From Flavobacteriales bacterium (lineage in GTDB: Bacteria > Bacteroidota > Bacteroidia > NORP154): a stretch of 32,658 bases of DNA. The notes beneath the pieces are model-generated. The model saw only the letters and a program-made list of their open reading frames with translations, ran no database searches and was not told the origin of the DNA. Position 1 is the first letter of the stretch. The number at the start of each line of letters is the position of its first letter. The position numbers and the translations under genes were made by a program. Below are positions 23,102 to 30,386 of the stretch, one piece after another. The stretch is taken from assembly GCA_016764395.1 (NCBI GenBank), contig JAESRW010000165.1, positions 1-32,658 on the forward strand, written 5' to 3'.

Positions 23102-25777
23102 ATGGTTGTTATTAAATATCCGGTAGTTACAGCCTTTTTCTATTGTAAGTATAAAGCATATTTACTTCATAATTTATGTGGGAATTACACACCAACTGAG
23201 TATGAAGTTTTAATAGATAAAACAAAAGAAAAAGTGACGAACTCTTTTTACCAGAAAAACGAGGCTAGCACATATTTCGATGGAATCCTTAAGGAGGGAA
23301 AATATTTGGTCAAAAGTACCAGAATCAATCTCGGCCTCTTTGAATTTGATTGTAACTATCTACTGAAGAAAGAAGGTAAATCCAGGCTAGGAATGCATTT
23401 CTATGAACCCGGGATTTTTATCAGCTCAAACAAAATTTTGAAAGAAGATCGTTTACAGGTAACATATTTAGCCCTATTGCTTCAAAAGATTCAAGGTAAA
23501 TTACCCAGTCAAGCACATATAATATGTCGGGACGGTAAGCCTCACAGGATAAAGATGGGCAAGGCAATAAGTGAAATGAAAATATTACTCGAAGAAATAA
23601 TTCAACTTGAAAAGAACAAACCCAGATTATTTTTGAACAAGCATTGTTCTCAATGTGCCTTCAAAGAAAAATGCAAAGCAAAGGCCATAAAAGACGACAG
23701 TCTTACTTTGCTTAATCGAATTTCAGAGAAGCAAATTCACAAGTATGAAAGAAAGGGCATATTTTCAATTAAGCAACTTTCATTTTTATTTAAACCACGA
23801 AGGAAAAATAAGAGAACTAAGATTCCTATTTACTCTTACAAACCTGAATTGCAGGCATTGGCTATTCGCACAAAAAAAATTTATGTGAGTACATTACCAA
23901 ATTTATACAGGAAACCAATTGAAATTTTTCTTGATATCGAAAGTATTCCAGACGAAGATTTCTTTTACCTTTTTGGAATCCATATTTCCGATGCGAAATC
24001 CACAAAATATCAACCCTTTTGGTCAGATTCAATCGAAGAAGACAAAATGACTTGGATGGGGGTCCTGAAATTATTAAAATCCTATCCAGATTCATGGATA
24101 TATCATTATGGTCACTACGAACCTTATGTCTTTGATGTAATGGCCAAACGTTACGCTACAAATATCGATTGCCTCAAAAATAGGTTTGTAAACCTAAACA
24201 CTTTCATATTTGGTAAAATCTACTTCCCTACTTATTCAAATGGTCTAAAAGAATTATGCCAATCTTTTGGAATGAATTGGTCGAATAAGAAATCTTCCGG
24301 CCTACAAAGCATTGTTTGGCGAAAAAATTGGGAAACTGGAAGGAAAAACTTCAAAGAGACACTACTTCTATATAATAAAGAGGATTGCATGGCATTAAAG
24401 ACACTTTGTAACGAATTGACACGCATTCAAACATATTTCGATACAGCTGCTGATATTGAATCAAGTCAGAATCCCAAAAAAATTGCCTCAAAAAACAGCC
24501 ATAAAATGCATGGCCAATTTAACCTAGTCCTAAAATTTGCTCACAACCAGTACAACAAGAGAAAAATTTCTGTAGACCTTCAAAAAAGTAAGATCAAGAA
24601 GATACAAAAAAAGAAAAAAAGTAAGGGTGGATTTAGATGGTTGGGCAAAAAGCTAAACAAGCCAAACAAATCAATTTTCATGAAGGTTGATGAGTATTGT
24701 CGTAAACACACTGATCAAAAATTAACAAAATCGAAGAAGAAATTTAAAAAGGTGCAAATCGACCTAGTTTTTGGTAAAAATGGGATAAGAAAAACCACAA
24801 TTGAATATGTAGGAGAATGCGGCCATTGCCCCATTTGTAATAATGATTACGCATCTACCAAGTTTAAAGAATTAAGTAGAGAATTGTATAGTCATAATTT
24901 CAAAGCATGGTTTGTTTTCCAAAGAATAGAAATACAATTATCCTTTACCAAAATAAATAAAAGTTTAGTCGGTCTAATTGGTGATAAAGTAGGAGATTCT
25001 ACGGGACCTGAAGTCATTAAATGTTTCAGTTTATATTACAAAGACACAGCTAATCAAATTGTTCTAAATATTCTCAATAGTCCATTTATCCACGCGGATG
25101 AGACTACTGTTAGTATACGAGGTCAGCTTCAATACGTATGGATATTTACCACAGATAAACACGTTTCCTTCGTGTTATCGAAAAGTAGAGATGCGACTGT
25201 TATGAAAGATTTTCTTGCAAATTTTCGAGGGGTTTTGATTACCGATTTTTATGCTGGATATGATGCAATAGAATGTTCTCAACAAAAATGTTGGGTCCAC
25301 TTTATAAGAGATTTAAATAATGCTCTCTGGAAAAATCCATTTGATACAGAGTATGAGGAATTTGTTTCCAAAATTCGGGATATCATAATTCCCATAATTC
25401 AGTCGACATACCGCCATGGTCTAAAAACACGGTTTTTGGCAAAACATCAAAAAAACATCGACAAATTTTACGTTAGTGAAATTGATGATAAAACCTACAG
25501 TTCAGAATTGTGCCAATTATATCAAAAACGGTTTAAGAGGTATCGGAAAAGCCTATTTACATTTACACGGTTTGACGGAATAAGTTGGCACAACAACGCT
25601 GCAGAAAATGGTATTAGACATATTTGTGTACAAAGAAAAATATCAGGTTCCTTTGGAGGAGATCAGTTCCCACATTACCTAAGAATGGTTAGCATCATGA
25701 AAACTTGTAATTTACAGAATAAATCCTTTTTGAAATTTCTTCTTTCTAAACAAATGGATATAGACAGTTATAAATAG
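23102..25777 (+). CDS. RecB/Cas4-like nuclease + DEDD exonuclease-like + IS66-type transposase fusion
   Basis: One 891-aa reading frame with three modules. Residues 1-195 match the TM0106 RecB-like nuclease family: Cys15 with C182, C185 and C191 give the Cas4/AddB-type 4Fe-4S pattern, D83 (FEFD), E102 (YEP) and K111 are candidate metal or catalytic residues, and RLQVTYLALLLQKIQG is the conserved helix. Residues 272-440 are an RNase H/DEDD domain: DIES (D278, E280), YHYGHYEPYVFDVM and YNKEDC (D428). Residues ~570-880 are an IS66-type DDE transposase: a small CxxCxxC knuckle (C573-C579), HADETT (D666), TDFYAGYD (D715), KCWVHFIRDLNN, and NNAAENGIRH (E835). A Lys-rich linker (490-555) joins the parts. 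AT-rich codons set it apart from the core genes. No IS66 helper genes or terminal inverted repeats were found. Confidence 0.85.
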   Translation: MVVIKYPVVTAFFYCKYKAYLLHNLCGNYTPTEYEVLIDKTKEKVTNSFYQKNEASTYFDGILKEGKYLVKSTRINLGLFEFDCNYLLKKEGKSRLGMHFYEPGIFISSNKILKEDRLQVTYLALLLQKIQGKLPSQAHIICRDGKPHRIKMGKAISEMKILLEEIIQLEKNKPRLFLNKHCSQCAFKEKCKAKAIKDDSLTLLNRISEKQIHKYERKGIFSIKQLSFLFKPRRKNKRTKIPIYSYKPELQALAIRTKKIYVSTLPNLYRKPIEIFLDIESIPDEDFFYLFGIHISDAKSTKYQPFWSDSIEEDKMTWMGVLKLLKSYPDSWIYHYGHYEPYVFDVMAKRYATNIDCLKNRFVNLNTFIFGKIYFPTYSNGLKELCQSFGMNWSNKKSSGLQSIVWRKNWETGRKNFKETLLLYNKEDCMALKTLCNELTRIQTYFDTAADIESSQNPKKIASKNSHKMHGQFNLVLKFAHNQYNKRKISVDLQKSKIKKIQKKKKSKGGFRWLGKKLNKPNKSIFMKVDEYCRKHTDQKLTKSKKKFKKVQIDLVFGKNGIRKTTIEYVGECGHCPICNNDYASTKFKELSRELYSHNFKAWFVFQRIEIQLSFTKINKSLVGLIGDKVGDSTGPEVIKCFSLYYKDTANQIVLNILNSPFIHADETTVSIRGQLQYVWIFTTDKHVSFVLSKSRDATVMKDFLANFRGVLITDFYAGYDAIECSQQKCWVHFIRDLNNALWKNPFDTEYEEFVSKIRDIIIPIIQSTYRHGLKTRFLAKHQKNIDKFYVSEIDDKTYSSELCQLYQKRFKRYRKSLFTFTRFDGISWHNNAAENGIRHICVQRKISGSFGGDQFPHYLRMVSIMKTCNLQNKSFLKFLLSKQMDIDSYK

Positions 25778-25809
25778 GTTATGGATCTAATCGCTTTACA
25801 ACTCTAGGT

Positions 25810-25865
25810 ATTTCGGAGCAGACAGTGCCACCCATTTCGGAGTAAACCATGCCACTGATTTCGGA
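25810..25865. repeat. 24-bp tandem repeats resembling an IS21-type transposon end
   Basis: Copies ATTTCGGAGCAGACAGTGCC(ACCC) at 25810-25833 and ATTTCGGAGTAAACCATGCC(ACTG) at 25834-25857, then a third partial ATTTCGGA from 25858. The period is exactly 24 bp. Multiple TTTCGGA...TGCCAC transposase-binding repeats mark IS21-family termini in Bacteroidota (recalled pattern, not searched). No istA or istB is present, so this would be an orphan end. The rest of 25866-26121 is AT-rich without a recognisable gene. Confidence 0.5.
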
Positions 25866-26121
25866 TTACGCAACAACTCAACACAGTATCAACGAATATT
25901 CTGACTATGCTGAGAGTTTTTGCGTTTTCTTAGATTTGGGGATCTAAGTGTATTAATTTAATCATTCTATGATAACCCGTAACCGTCACCGGATTATCAA
26001 CTTCCACATCTTATAATAAATTATGCATGGGGCTAGTTCATATAGATCATTTTGATCTTGACAGCCGGACAAGCTGCAGCCTCGATTTATCAGCTAAAAA
26101 GAGGCAAACGGGAACTTTTAG

Positions 26122-26129
26122 TACTTTTG
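26122..26129 (+). promoter_or_regulatory. -7 box of the toxin-antitoxin operon
   Basis: TACTTTTG (TAnnTTTG) lies 19 bp before the antitoxin ATG at 26149. Confidence 0.55.
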
Positions 26130-26148
26130 CAACGTAAAACTACATGAA

Positions 26149-26307
26149 ATGGCTAAACCAATTAAAGAAACACCAGTTCTAAAAGGTAAGGACGCTGTTA
26201 ACTTCATCAAGTCCATGAAGAAGGCGGAAAAGACCAGGGTGGACAAATCTGTCAAAAAAAGGATGACGGATAACTTTAAGAGTTTGAACGCCATCGCCCA
26301 GTTTTAG
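26149..26307 (+). CDS. small basic protein, probable antitoxin of the GNAT toxin
   Basis: A 52-aa protein, MAKPIKETPVLKGKDAV then NFIKSMKKAEKTRV and a helical basic tail ending NAIAQF. It is too small for the DUF1778 ribbon-helix-helix antitoxins that usually pair with TacT-type toxins, and no DNA-binding motif is plain, although the Lys/Arg content is high. Its stop codon TAG shares its last base with the GTG start of the acetyltransferase gene (TAGTG), the tight coupling expected of a toxin-antitoxin pair. It has its own promoter box. An out-of-frame ATG at 26144 was discounted. The function rests on position and size. Confidence 0.7.
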   Translation: MAKPIKETPVLKGKDAVNFIKSMKKAEKTRVDKSVKKRMTDNFKSLNAIAQF

Positions 26308-26837
26308 TGGATTTATCGGAGCTAGCGTTAATACGACTGTCGGACTCCTACCCTATTAAACCATTCGATTGCGGCGATAACGATCTGAACGAATTCCTGC
26401 TAGGCGATTCCAAAAACTACTATTCTCAGTTACTGGCTGTAACTTACCTCCTTGAATTTGCTGAGGAAACGGCTGCATTTTTCAGCCTGCTCAATGACAA
26501 AATTTCAATTGAAGACGCGGATAGTAAAAGAAAGTGGCGGAAGATTTTCAGGGATATAATGCCGGAAGGAAAACGGTTTAAAAGCTATCCTGCGGTAAAA
26601 ATCGGACGACTAGGGGTCGGCAATACTTTTCAGGGTGATGGATTGGGAACCGTTATTTTGGATTATGTAAAAGAATTATTCATTGATAACAACAGGACTG
26701 GCTGCAAATACCTCACTGTGGACGCTTACCTTAGATCATTGAGATTCTACGAAAAAAATGGCTTCGAGTACCTTACCGAGAAAGACAAGGATTCAGAAAC
26801 CCGATTGATGTATTTTGATTTAACTGCGGTTGCTTAA
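26307..26837 (+). CDS. GNAT acetyltransferase, probable toxin (TacT-like)
   Basis: A 176-aa acetyltransferase starting at GTG 26307. The opening DSYPIKPFDCGDNDLNEFL matches the FxCGxxxLDxFL lead-in of TacT/AtaT-type toxins, which acetylate the amino group of charged aminoacyl-tRNAs and block translation. Motif A is RLGVGNTFQGDGLGTVIL (residues 101-118) with the QGxGxG acetyl-CoA loop, and YLRSLRFYEKNGF holds the conserved Tyr148 at the position of the catalytic Tyr in TacT. A charged insertion (residues ~63-92) separates the N-terminal sheet from motif A. The pairing with a 52-aa upstream protein supports a type II module. The target tRNA is unknown. Confidence 0.85.
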   Translation: MDLSELALIRLSDSYPIKPFDCGDNDLNEFLLGDSKNYYSQLLAVTYLLEFAEETAAFFSLLNDKISIEDADSKRKWRKIFRDIMPEGKRFKSYPAVKIGRLGVGNTFQGDGLGTVILDYVKELFIDNNRTGCKYLTVDAYLRSLRFYEKNGFEYLTEKDKDSETRLMYFDLTAVA

Positions 26838-26866
26838 TCTTGTCGGGAAAGCTGCTGTCCAACTAA

Positions 26867-26971
26867 GAAGCCACCAACAAAAAACTCATTGAAATATTTG
26901 AGCAAAAAATAAAGGATAGAATCGCTAAGGTATGGGGCACCTCGACTTCGCCCAGTGAAGGGAAGTAATTA
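26867..26971 (+). pseudogene. C-terminal fragment of an unidentified gene
   Basis: Directly after an in-frame TAA, the sequence reads EATNKKLIEIFEQKIKDRIA then KVWGTSTSPSEGK and a stop. Just upstream another frame reads NLVGKAAVQLR, which would join it smoothly if a frameshift is assumed. The helix EIFEQKIKDRIAKVWG looks protein-like, possibly the tail of a type I restriction specificity or related subunit, but I cannot identify it securely. There is no start codon and no usable length, so it is best read as debris of a deleted neighbour. Confidence 0.3.
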
Positions 26972-26978
26972 AATCGTC

Positions 26979-28478
26979 ATGGCTAAGAAAAAACAAGAAA
27001 TCAACCCTCGGGAATATATGGAGCTGGCCATATCCGTCATGAACCAATCCATACAGGAACCCCGCGAAGATAAAGTAAGCCCAAAAGTAGGTGCGCTATT
27101 AATAAAACCAGATGGCACCGTAGAATCGGCATGTAGAGGTGAACTGCGCCATGGAGACCATGCCGAATTCACTTTATTGGAACGCATGAATCGCTCTAAT
27201 CCATTAGACGGCTCCATATTATTTGCTACGCTTGAGCCCTGTGCTCCCGGTGCTCGCAAACACCCAAAACTGGGTTGTGCAGAAAGAATAGTAGCTGCAA
27301 GAATTAAAAAAGTTTGGATAGGCATTGAAGATCCAGACCCGGCTGTAGATAGAAAAGGAATCAAATACCTATTGGATAGTGGCGTAGAGGTGGAAATGTT
27401 TGATGCCGATTTGCAGGATGAAATTCGCAAAGCAAACAAGCAATTTATTTTGGAAGCAGAAGAACGGGCGAAAAAAGCAAAAGCAGAACCAATTGCAATT
27501 ATACTGTCCGAAAAGGAACGAGGGGAGCCAACTGCTGATTTAAAAGATCTTTCCTCAGCTAATCTTCATGCGTTCATTAAGAAGGCAAAACTGAACGTAG
27601 AGCTAGACACTCCTCAGTTTAATCGCATCTTCACACAGTTGGGGTTAATGGAAAATAAAGATGGCAAATACCTTCCAACGGGATTAGGTCTTTTACTCTT
27701 TGGAGATAGGCCACAACTCACCTATCCTCACGCCCTGATAAGAGCAACCTTTAAAACTGCGGGCAGAGGCGAAGATATTGATACCATTGAAGGGCCATTA
27801 ATAGAACAAGCTGACAAAATACAAAGCTGGTATGAGGCCCGGATCGGTAAGCAAATAGATCGCTCAAGCTCCAGTCGGAAAACGATTTATGATTATCCTT
27901 TAGTGGTATTTCGAGAGGCCATTATTAATGCTATTGTCCATAGAGACTACGATATTGATGGAGCGCCCATTTATTTTGAAATAAATGATGATGCCATTAT
28001 CATCAAAAGTCCTGGAGAGCCGGTAAAACCATTAAAAATGGAACAGATTAAACGCTTTAATGCACCTTCTCTCAGCCGAAATCCAAAAATCATGTATGTA
28101 TTTGACCAAATGGAATTGGTTGAGCAACGTGGTCTTGGTTTTCAAACGCTTAAGGAACTACCCGAAAAGTTTGACTTGCCACTTCCTTTAGTTTCTTATG
28201 AAGAGCCTTACATGGTATTTACTTTCCCGAGAACAGGTGATGCTTTGAAAGAGGTTTCAAGTAATGAAGGAGTTAAATCACTTACTAACGAGGAGCTAAA
28301 AGGATATAATTGGATTAGATCTCAAGAAGAAGTTGCGACCAAAAATTATGCAGATAAGTTTGAATATACCCAAAGAACCGCAAGCAGACATCTAGCAAAA
28401 ATGCTCGATTTAGAACTTATTGCAACGAATGGTGAAAGTAGCAAATCACCTAAATTAAGATACAGGGCCATTGAATAA
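26979..28478 (+). CDS. deaminase-GHKL ATPase-winged helix fusion protein
   Basis: A 499-aa protein. Residues ~10-160 are a cytidine/RibD-type deaminase: HAE at 61-63 (His ligand, catalytic Glu) and PC at 87-88 with C100 completing the zinc site. Residues ~180-260 are a linker with LSSANLHAFIKK and GLGLLLFGDRP, as in proteins annotated as putative DNA-binding or RecG-C-like. Residues ~300-400 are a HATPase_c_4/RecG-C-type domain: FREAIINAIVHRDY (N box) and EQRGLGF (G box). The C-terminus (~440-480) is a winged helix (EVATKNYADKFEYTQRTASR). No membrane segment. The reaction and the substrate are unknown. Fusion of a base deaminase with a nucleotide-binding sensor in an accessory region suggests a phage-defence or stress role (inference). 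Confidence 0.82.
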   Translation: MAKKKQEINPREYMELAISVMNQSIQEPREDKVSPKVGALLIKPDGTVESACRGELRHGDHAEFTLLERMNRSNPLDGSILFATLEPCAPGARKHPKLGCAERIVAARIKKVWIGIEDPDPAVDRKGIKYLLDSGVEVEMFDADLQDEIRKANKQFILEAEERAKKAKAEPIAIILSEKERGEPTADLKDLSSANLHAFIKKAKLNVELDTPQFNRIFTQLGLMENKDGKYLPTGLGLLLFGDRPQLTYPHALIRATFKTAGRGEDIDTIEGPLIEQADKIQSWYEARIGKQIDRSSSSRKTIYDYPLVVFREAIINAIVHRDYDIDGAPIYFEINDDAIIIKSPGEPVKPLKMEQIKRFNAPSLSRNPKIMYVFDQMELVEQRGLGFQTLKELPEKFDLPLPLVSYEEPYMVFTFPRTGDALKEVSSNEGVKSLTNEELKGYNWIRSQEEVATKNYADKFEYTQRTASRHLAKMLDLELIATNGESSKSPKLRYRAIE

Positions 28479-28636
28479 CATAGACACATAGACACAATCG
28501 ATGTCTATGTAGGGCAACCAATGAAAACCAGCAGCCCAAAACATAGACATTGCAACATTTGCAATGTCTATGTATGTTCAAGTAAGTAATGCCAGTGCCA
28601 ATGAGCTTGGACACAAGCTTAGACATAGTGTCCAAG
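28478..28636. repeat. cluster of palindromes built on ACATAGACA/TGTCTATGT
   Basis: Three inverted repeats lie in the convergent spacer: ACATAGACA (28478-28486) with TGTCTATGT (28502-28510); a perfect 15-bp arm pair ACATAGACATTGCAA/TTGCAATGTCTATGT at 28541-28573 with a 3-nt loop; and CTTGGACAC/GTGTCCAAG at 28606-28636 whose loop again contains TAGACATA. The motif AGACATAG recurs. A shorter palindrome ACGGAT-AC-ATCCGT is at 28676-28689. No T-runs follow the large hairpins. Confidence 0.7.
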
Positions 28637-28701
28637 TAAAGGCTAAAGAAGTGAATATACACGGAGGAAGAAACAACGGATACATCCGTCTAATTGGATA
28701 A
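28564..28701 (+). CDS. possible 45-aa small protein
   Basis: ATG at 28564 opens a 45-codon frame with protein-like composition: MSMYVQVSNASANELGHKLR, then HSVQVKAKEVNIHGGRNNGY and IRLIG. It begins inside the 15-bp palindrome and its last four codons overlap the stop end of the convergent minus-strand gene. It may be a real small gene, or the end of a decayed one because the frame stays open upstream to 28523. No family was recognised. Confidence 0.3.
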   Translation: MSMYVQVSNASANELGHKLRHSVQVKAKEVNIHGGRNNGYIRLIG

Positions 28702-29163
28702 TTTACGCCCCAGAACAATCCCCCCAACAAAAATCCCAACCCGCTCTATTCTACGCCAAAACTTCCTACGCCTTCTCTTTCGCTTAACCTCCATATTCCC
28801 CTCATGGTCAATCCTGATGTCCCCATATTCAGGTAGTGGGTATTCAGCAATCAAGGGCAACCCCTCCGGTGTAATAGTATGAATCTTCGCCAATTTAGGC
28901 GTGAGTTCTACGGAAGTTATCAATGTGTCCTTCTCGATACTCTCACGGTACACGGTATCGGTCTTATAAATGTAAATCTTGACTGGCTTTTCAACTTCAA
29001 CCTCTTTGATTACGATTTCCTTGTACGACCTATCAACATAGATAGTATCCGTTTGGATGAGGGTTGGAGCAGGGGAGTACAAACAACCTTCCGTCCAAAA
29101 GAGGTATAAGAGGAGACCACTGGCCAACACTCCCATCACAAAATATGTCACGCCCTGCTTCAT
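28690..29163 (-). CDS. membrane-anchored small protein, distal gene of the prophage-like cassette
   Basis: A 157-aa protein with an N-terminal membrane helix (YFVMGVLASGLLLYLFW), a single Cys at the end of the helix (EGCLY), a strand-rich charged middle (IVIKEVEVEKPVKIYIYKTD), a very basic patch near residue 130 (KRKRRRRKFWRR) and a short hydrophobic end (VGIFVGGIVLG). This layout is seen in small Bacteroidota phage or mobile-element proteins of unknown function. It starts within the stop of the RadC-like gene (ATGA), so the two are coupled. It may be a minor membrane or lysis protein, but that is a guess from context. Confidence 0.7.
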   Translation of the reverse strand: MKQGVTYFVMGVLASGLLLYLFWTEGCLYSPAPTLIQTDTIYVDRSYKEIVIKEVEVEKPVKIYIYKTDTVYRESIEKDTLITSVELTPKLAKIHTITPEGLPLIAEYPLPEYGDIRIDHEGNMEVKRKRRRRKFWRRIERVGIFVGGIVLGRKLSN

Positions 29164-29729
29164 AAATCACCTTCATCTGCAAATGAATAATGCCCTTCTT
29201 TGGTGAGAATAAAATGATCCAACAAAGCAATGTCAATCACTTTACTTGCTTCTTTGACTTTACGGGTCAATGAAAGATCCGCCTCACTTGGTTTCAGATT
29301 CCCGGATGGGTGATTGTGAGCAAGGATGATACTTGAAGCCAACGCCTCCAATGCCACAGAAAAAATCAATCGTATATCTGCGATGGTTCCACTAATACCG
29401 CCTTTGCTCAACAACTGGTAGCCCAATACACGGTTGGAACGATCTAACATCAGCACGACAAATTCTTCTCGGGCTTCAATCTGAGAACTCCAAACTGATC
29501 GCAACACTTCTACAGCTTCAGCAGATCTTGTGATTTTTGGGCGTTCGGAGGTCTTTAGCTTCTTGCTGTATACAATACGGATTTTCGGGGGGCGCAGTTT
29601 TTTGGCTGCACTGCCTAAACCTGCCTGCTTTACATTACGGGTTAAAAACCAAGTGACAATGAGTACGCCTGCTACGGTGTAAAAGGCAATGTTGCCAAGC
29701 TGCTTTCTTTTGGTTTTAGTCAATCGCAT
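29160..29729 (-). CDS. RadC/JAB-domain protein with N-terminal membrane anchor
   Basis: A 189-aa protein. The ATG at 29729 (MRLTKTKRKQ) is preferred because it clears the M15 stop; a GTG at 29768 would add 13 residues and overlap that gene. A membrane helix follows a basic start (IAFYTVAGVLIVTWFL). The C-terminal ~110 residues are a RadC/MPN+ domain: EEFVVLMLDR (upstream Glu), HNHPSG (two His of the zinc site) and SEADLSL with the Asp ligand, i.e. the complete JAMM pattern. Soluble RadC proteins are common on mobile elements, and their role is not settled. A membrane-tethered form is unusual. It overlaps the next gene by 4 nt. Confidence 0.85.
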   Translation of the reverse strand: MRLTKTKRKQLGNIAFYTVAGVLIVTWFLTRNVKQAGLGSAAKKLRPPKIRIVYSKKLKTSERPKITRSAEAVEVLRSVWSSQIEAREEFVVLMLDRSNRVLGYQLLSKGGISGTIADIRLIFSVALEALASSIILAHNHPSGNLKPSEADLSLTRKVKEASKVIDIALLDHFILTKEGHYSFADEGDL

Positions 29730-29733
29730 GGCC

Positions 29734-30366
29734 TTAGGCAAGATTGACGTATTCCCCTTGCCGGTCACCGCTTACATACAGATTTTGTAATTGAGCCAAA
29801 GACCTTCCGAAACGCATTTCAAAATGGGGTTTGTCCTTGATGCTTTTGAAGTCTCCGCCCCAGGCAAAGCCAATGCTTTTCCCAAGTTTGGCAATCTTAC
29901 TCCAGTTGGGGTTGCTCCACAGGGCTTTGCCCTCCTTGATCTCGACCACGTCAATGGCCAGACCGAAGTTGTGCAAACTCTGGCCACCCTTGGCATTGGT
30001 GACTATTTTTCCTCCTTCGCTACCGCTTCGGCGGACACGTCCAGTTTTGGTTCTTCCCTGAGCATATAGCCCGTCCTGCTCACTCCAGGTTCTTAGCGCT
30101 GATGTGACCCTCAGCTTAATACCGAGTTCTCTTTCAGCACGAATTATAAACTCTTTGGCTTTCGCCTGGATAAGTGGATGAAGTGTTCCAATTCGTCTGT
30201 CTGAAACAATGTCCCAGGTCTGTTCCAGGATGAAGTTGATGGTATCCATAGCTAAGCGTTTTAATTGTTTTCGTTTTCTATATGCAATGACTGTAATGAG
30301 CGCCAGTACCAGAGTTATGACAGCATATCCCACTGCGTTGGGCTTGAATTTTATTTCTGATGCCAT
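29734..30366 (-). CDS. M15 family peptidoglycan peptidase with membrane anchor
   Basis: A 210-aa protein. One membrane helix lies at residues ~11-30 (AVGYAVITLVLALITVIAY). The M15 zinc peptidase domain follows: SALRTWSEQDGLYAQGRT (Arg92 region), SLHNFGLAIDVVE (H132 and D139 as zinc ligands) and KPHFEMRFG (H181). Relatives are phage endolysins of the L-alanyl-D-glutamate type and D-Ala-D-Ala carboxypeptidases, which cut peptidoglycan peptides. Attachment through the N-terminus would hold the enzyme on a membrane, either host inner membrane or a virion membrane. It lies in the middle of the minus-strand cassette, 20 bp after the annexin-like gene. Confidence 0.9.
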   Translation of the reverse strand: MASEIKFKPNAVGYAVITLVLALITVIAYRKRKQLKRLAMDTINFILEQTWDIVSDRRIGTLHPLIQAKAKEFIIRAERELGIKLRVTSALRTWSEQDGLYAQGRTKTGRVRRSGSEGGKIVTNAKGGQSLHNFGLAIDVVEIKEGKALWSNPNWSKIAKLGKSIGFAWGGDFKSIKDKPHFEMRFGRSLAQLQNLYVSGDRQGEYVNLA

Positions 30367-30386
30367 AGTTCAATTCTTGCATCCGG

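Noticed and set aside
22690-25810. Search for IS66-type terminal inverted repeats around the fusion gene
   Set aside because: By eye no matching ends were found on the two flanks; absence is not proven without computation.
28522-28590. 22-codon frame MKTSSPKHRHCNICNVYVC...
   Set aside because: It runs through the 15-bp palindrome and its sequence is dictated by it; too short and without support.
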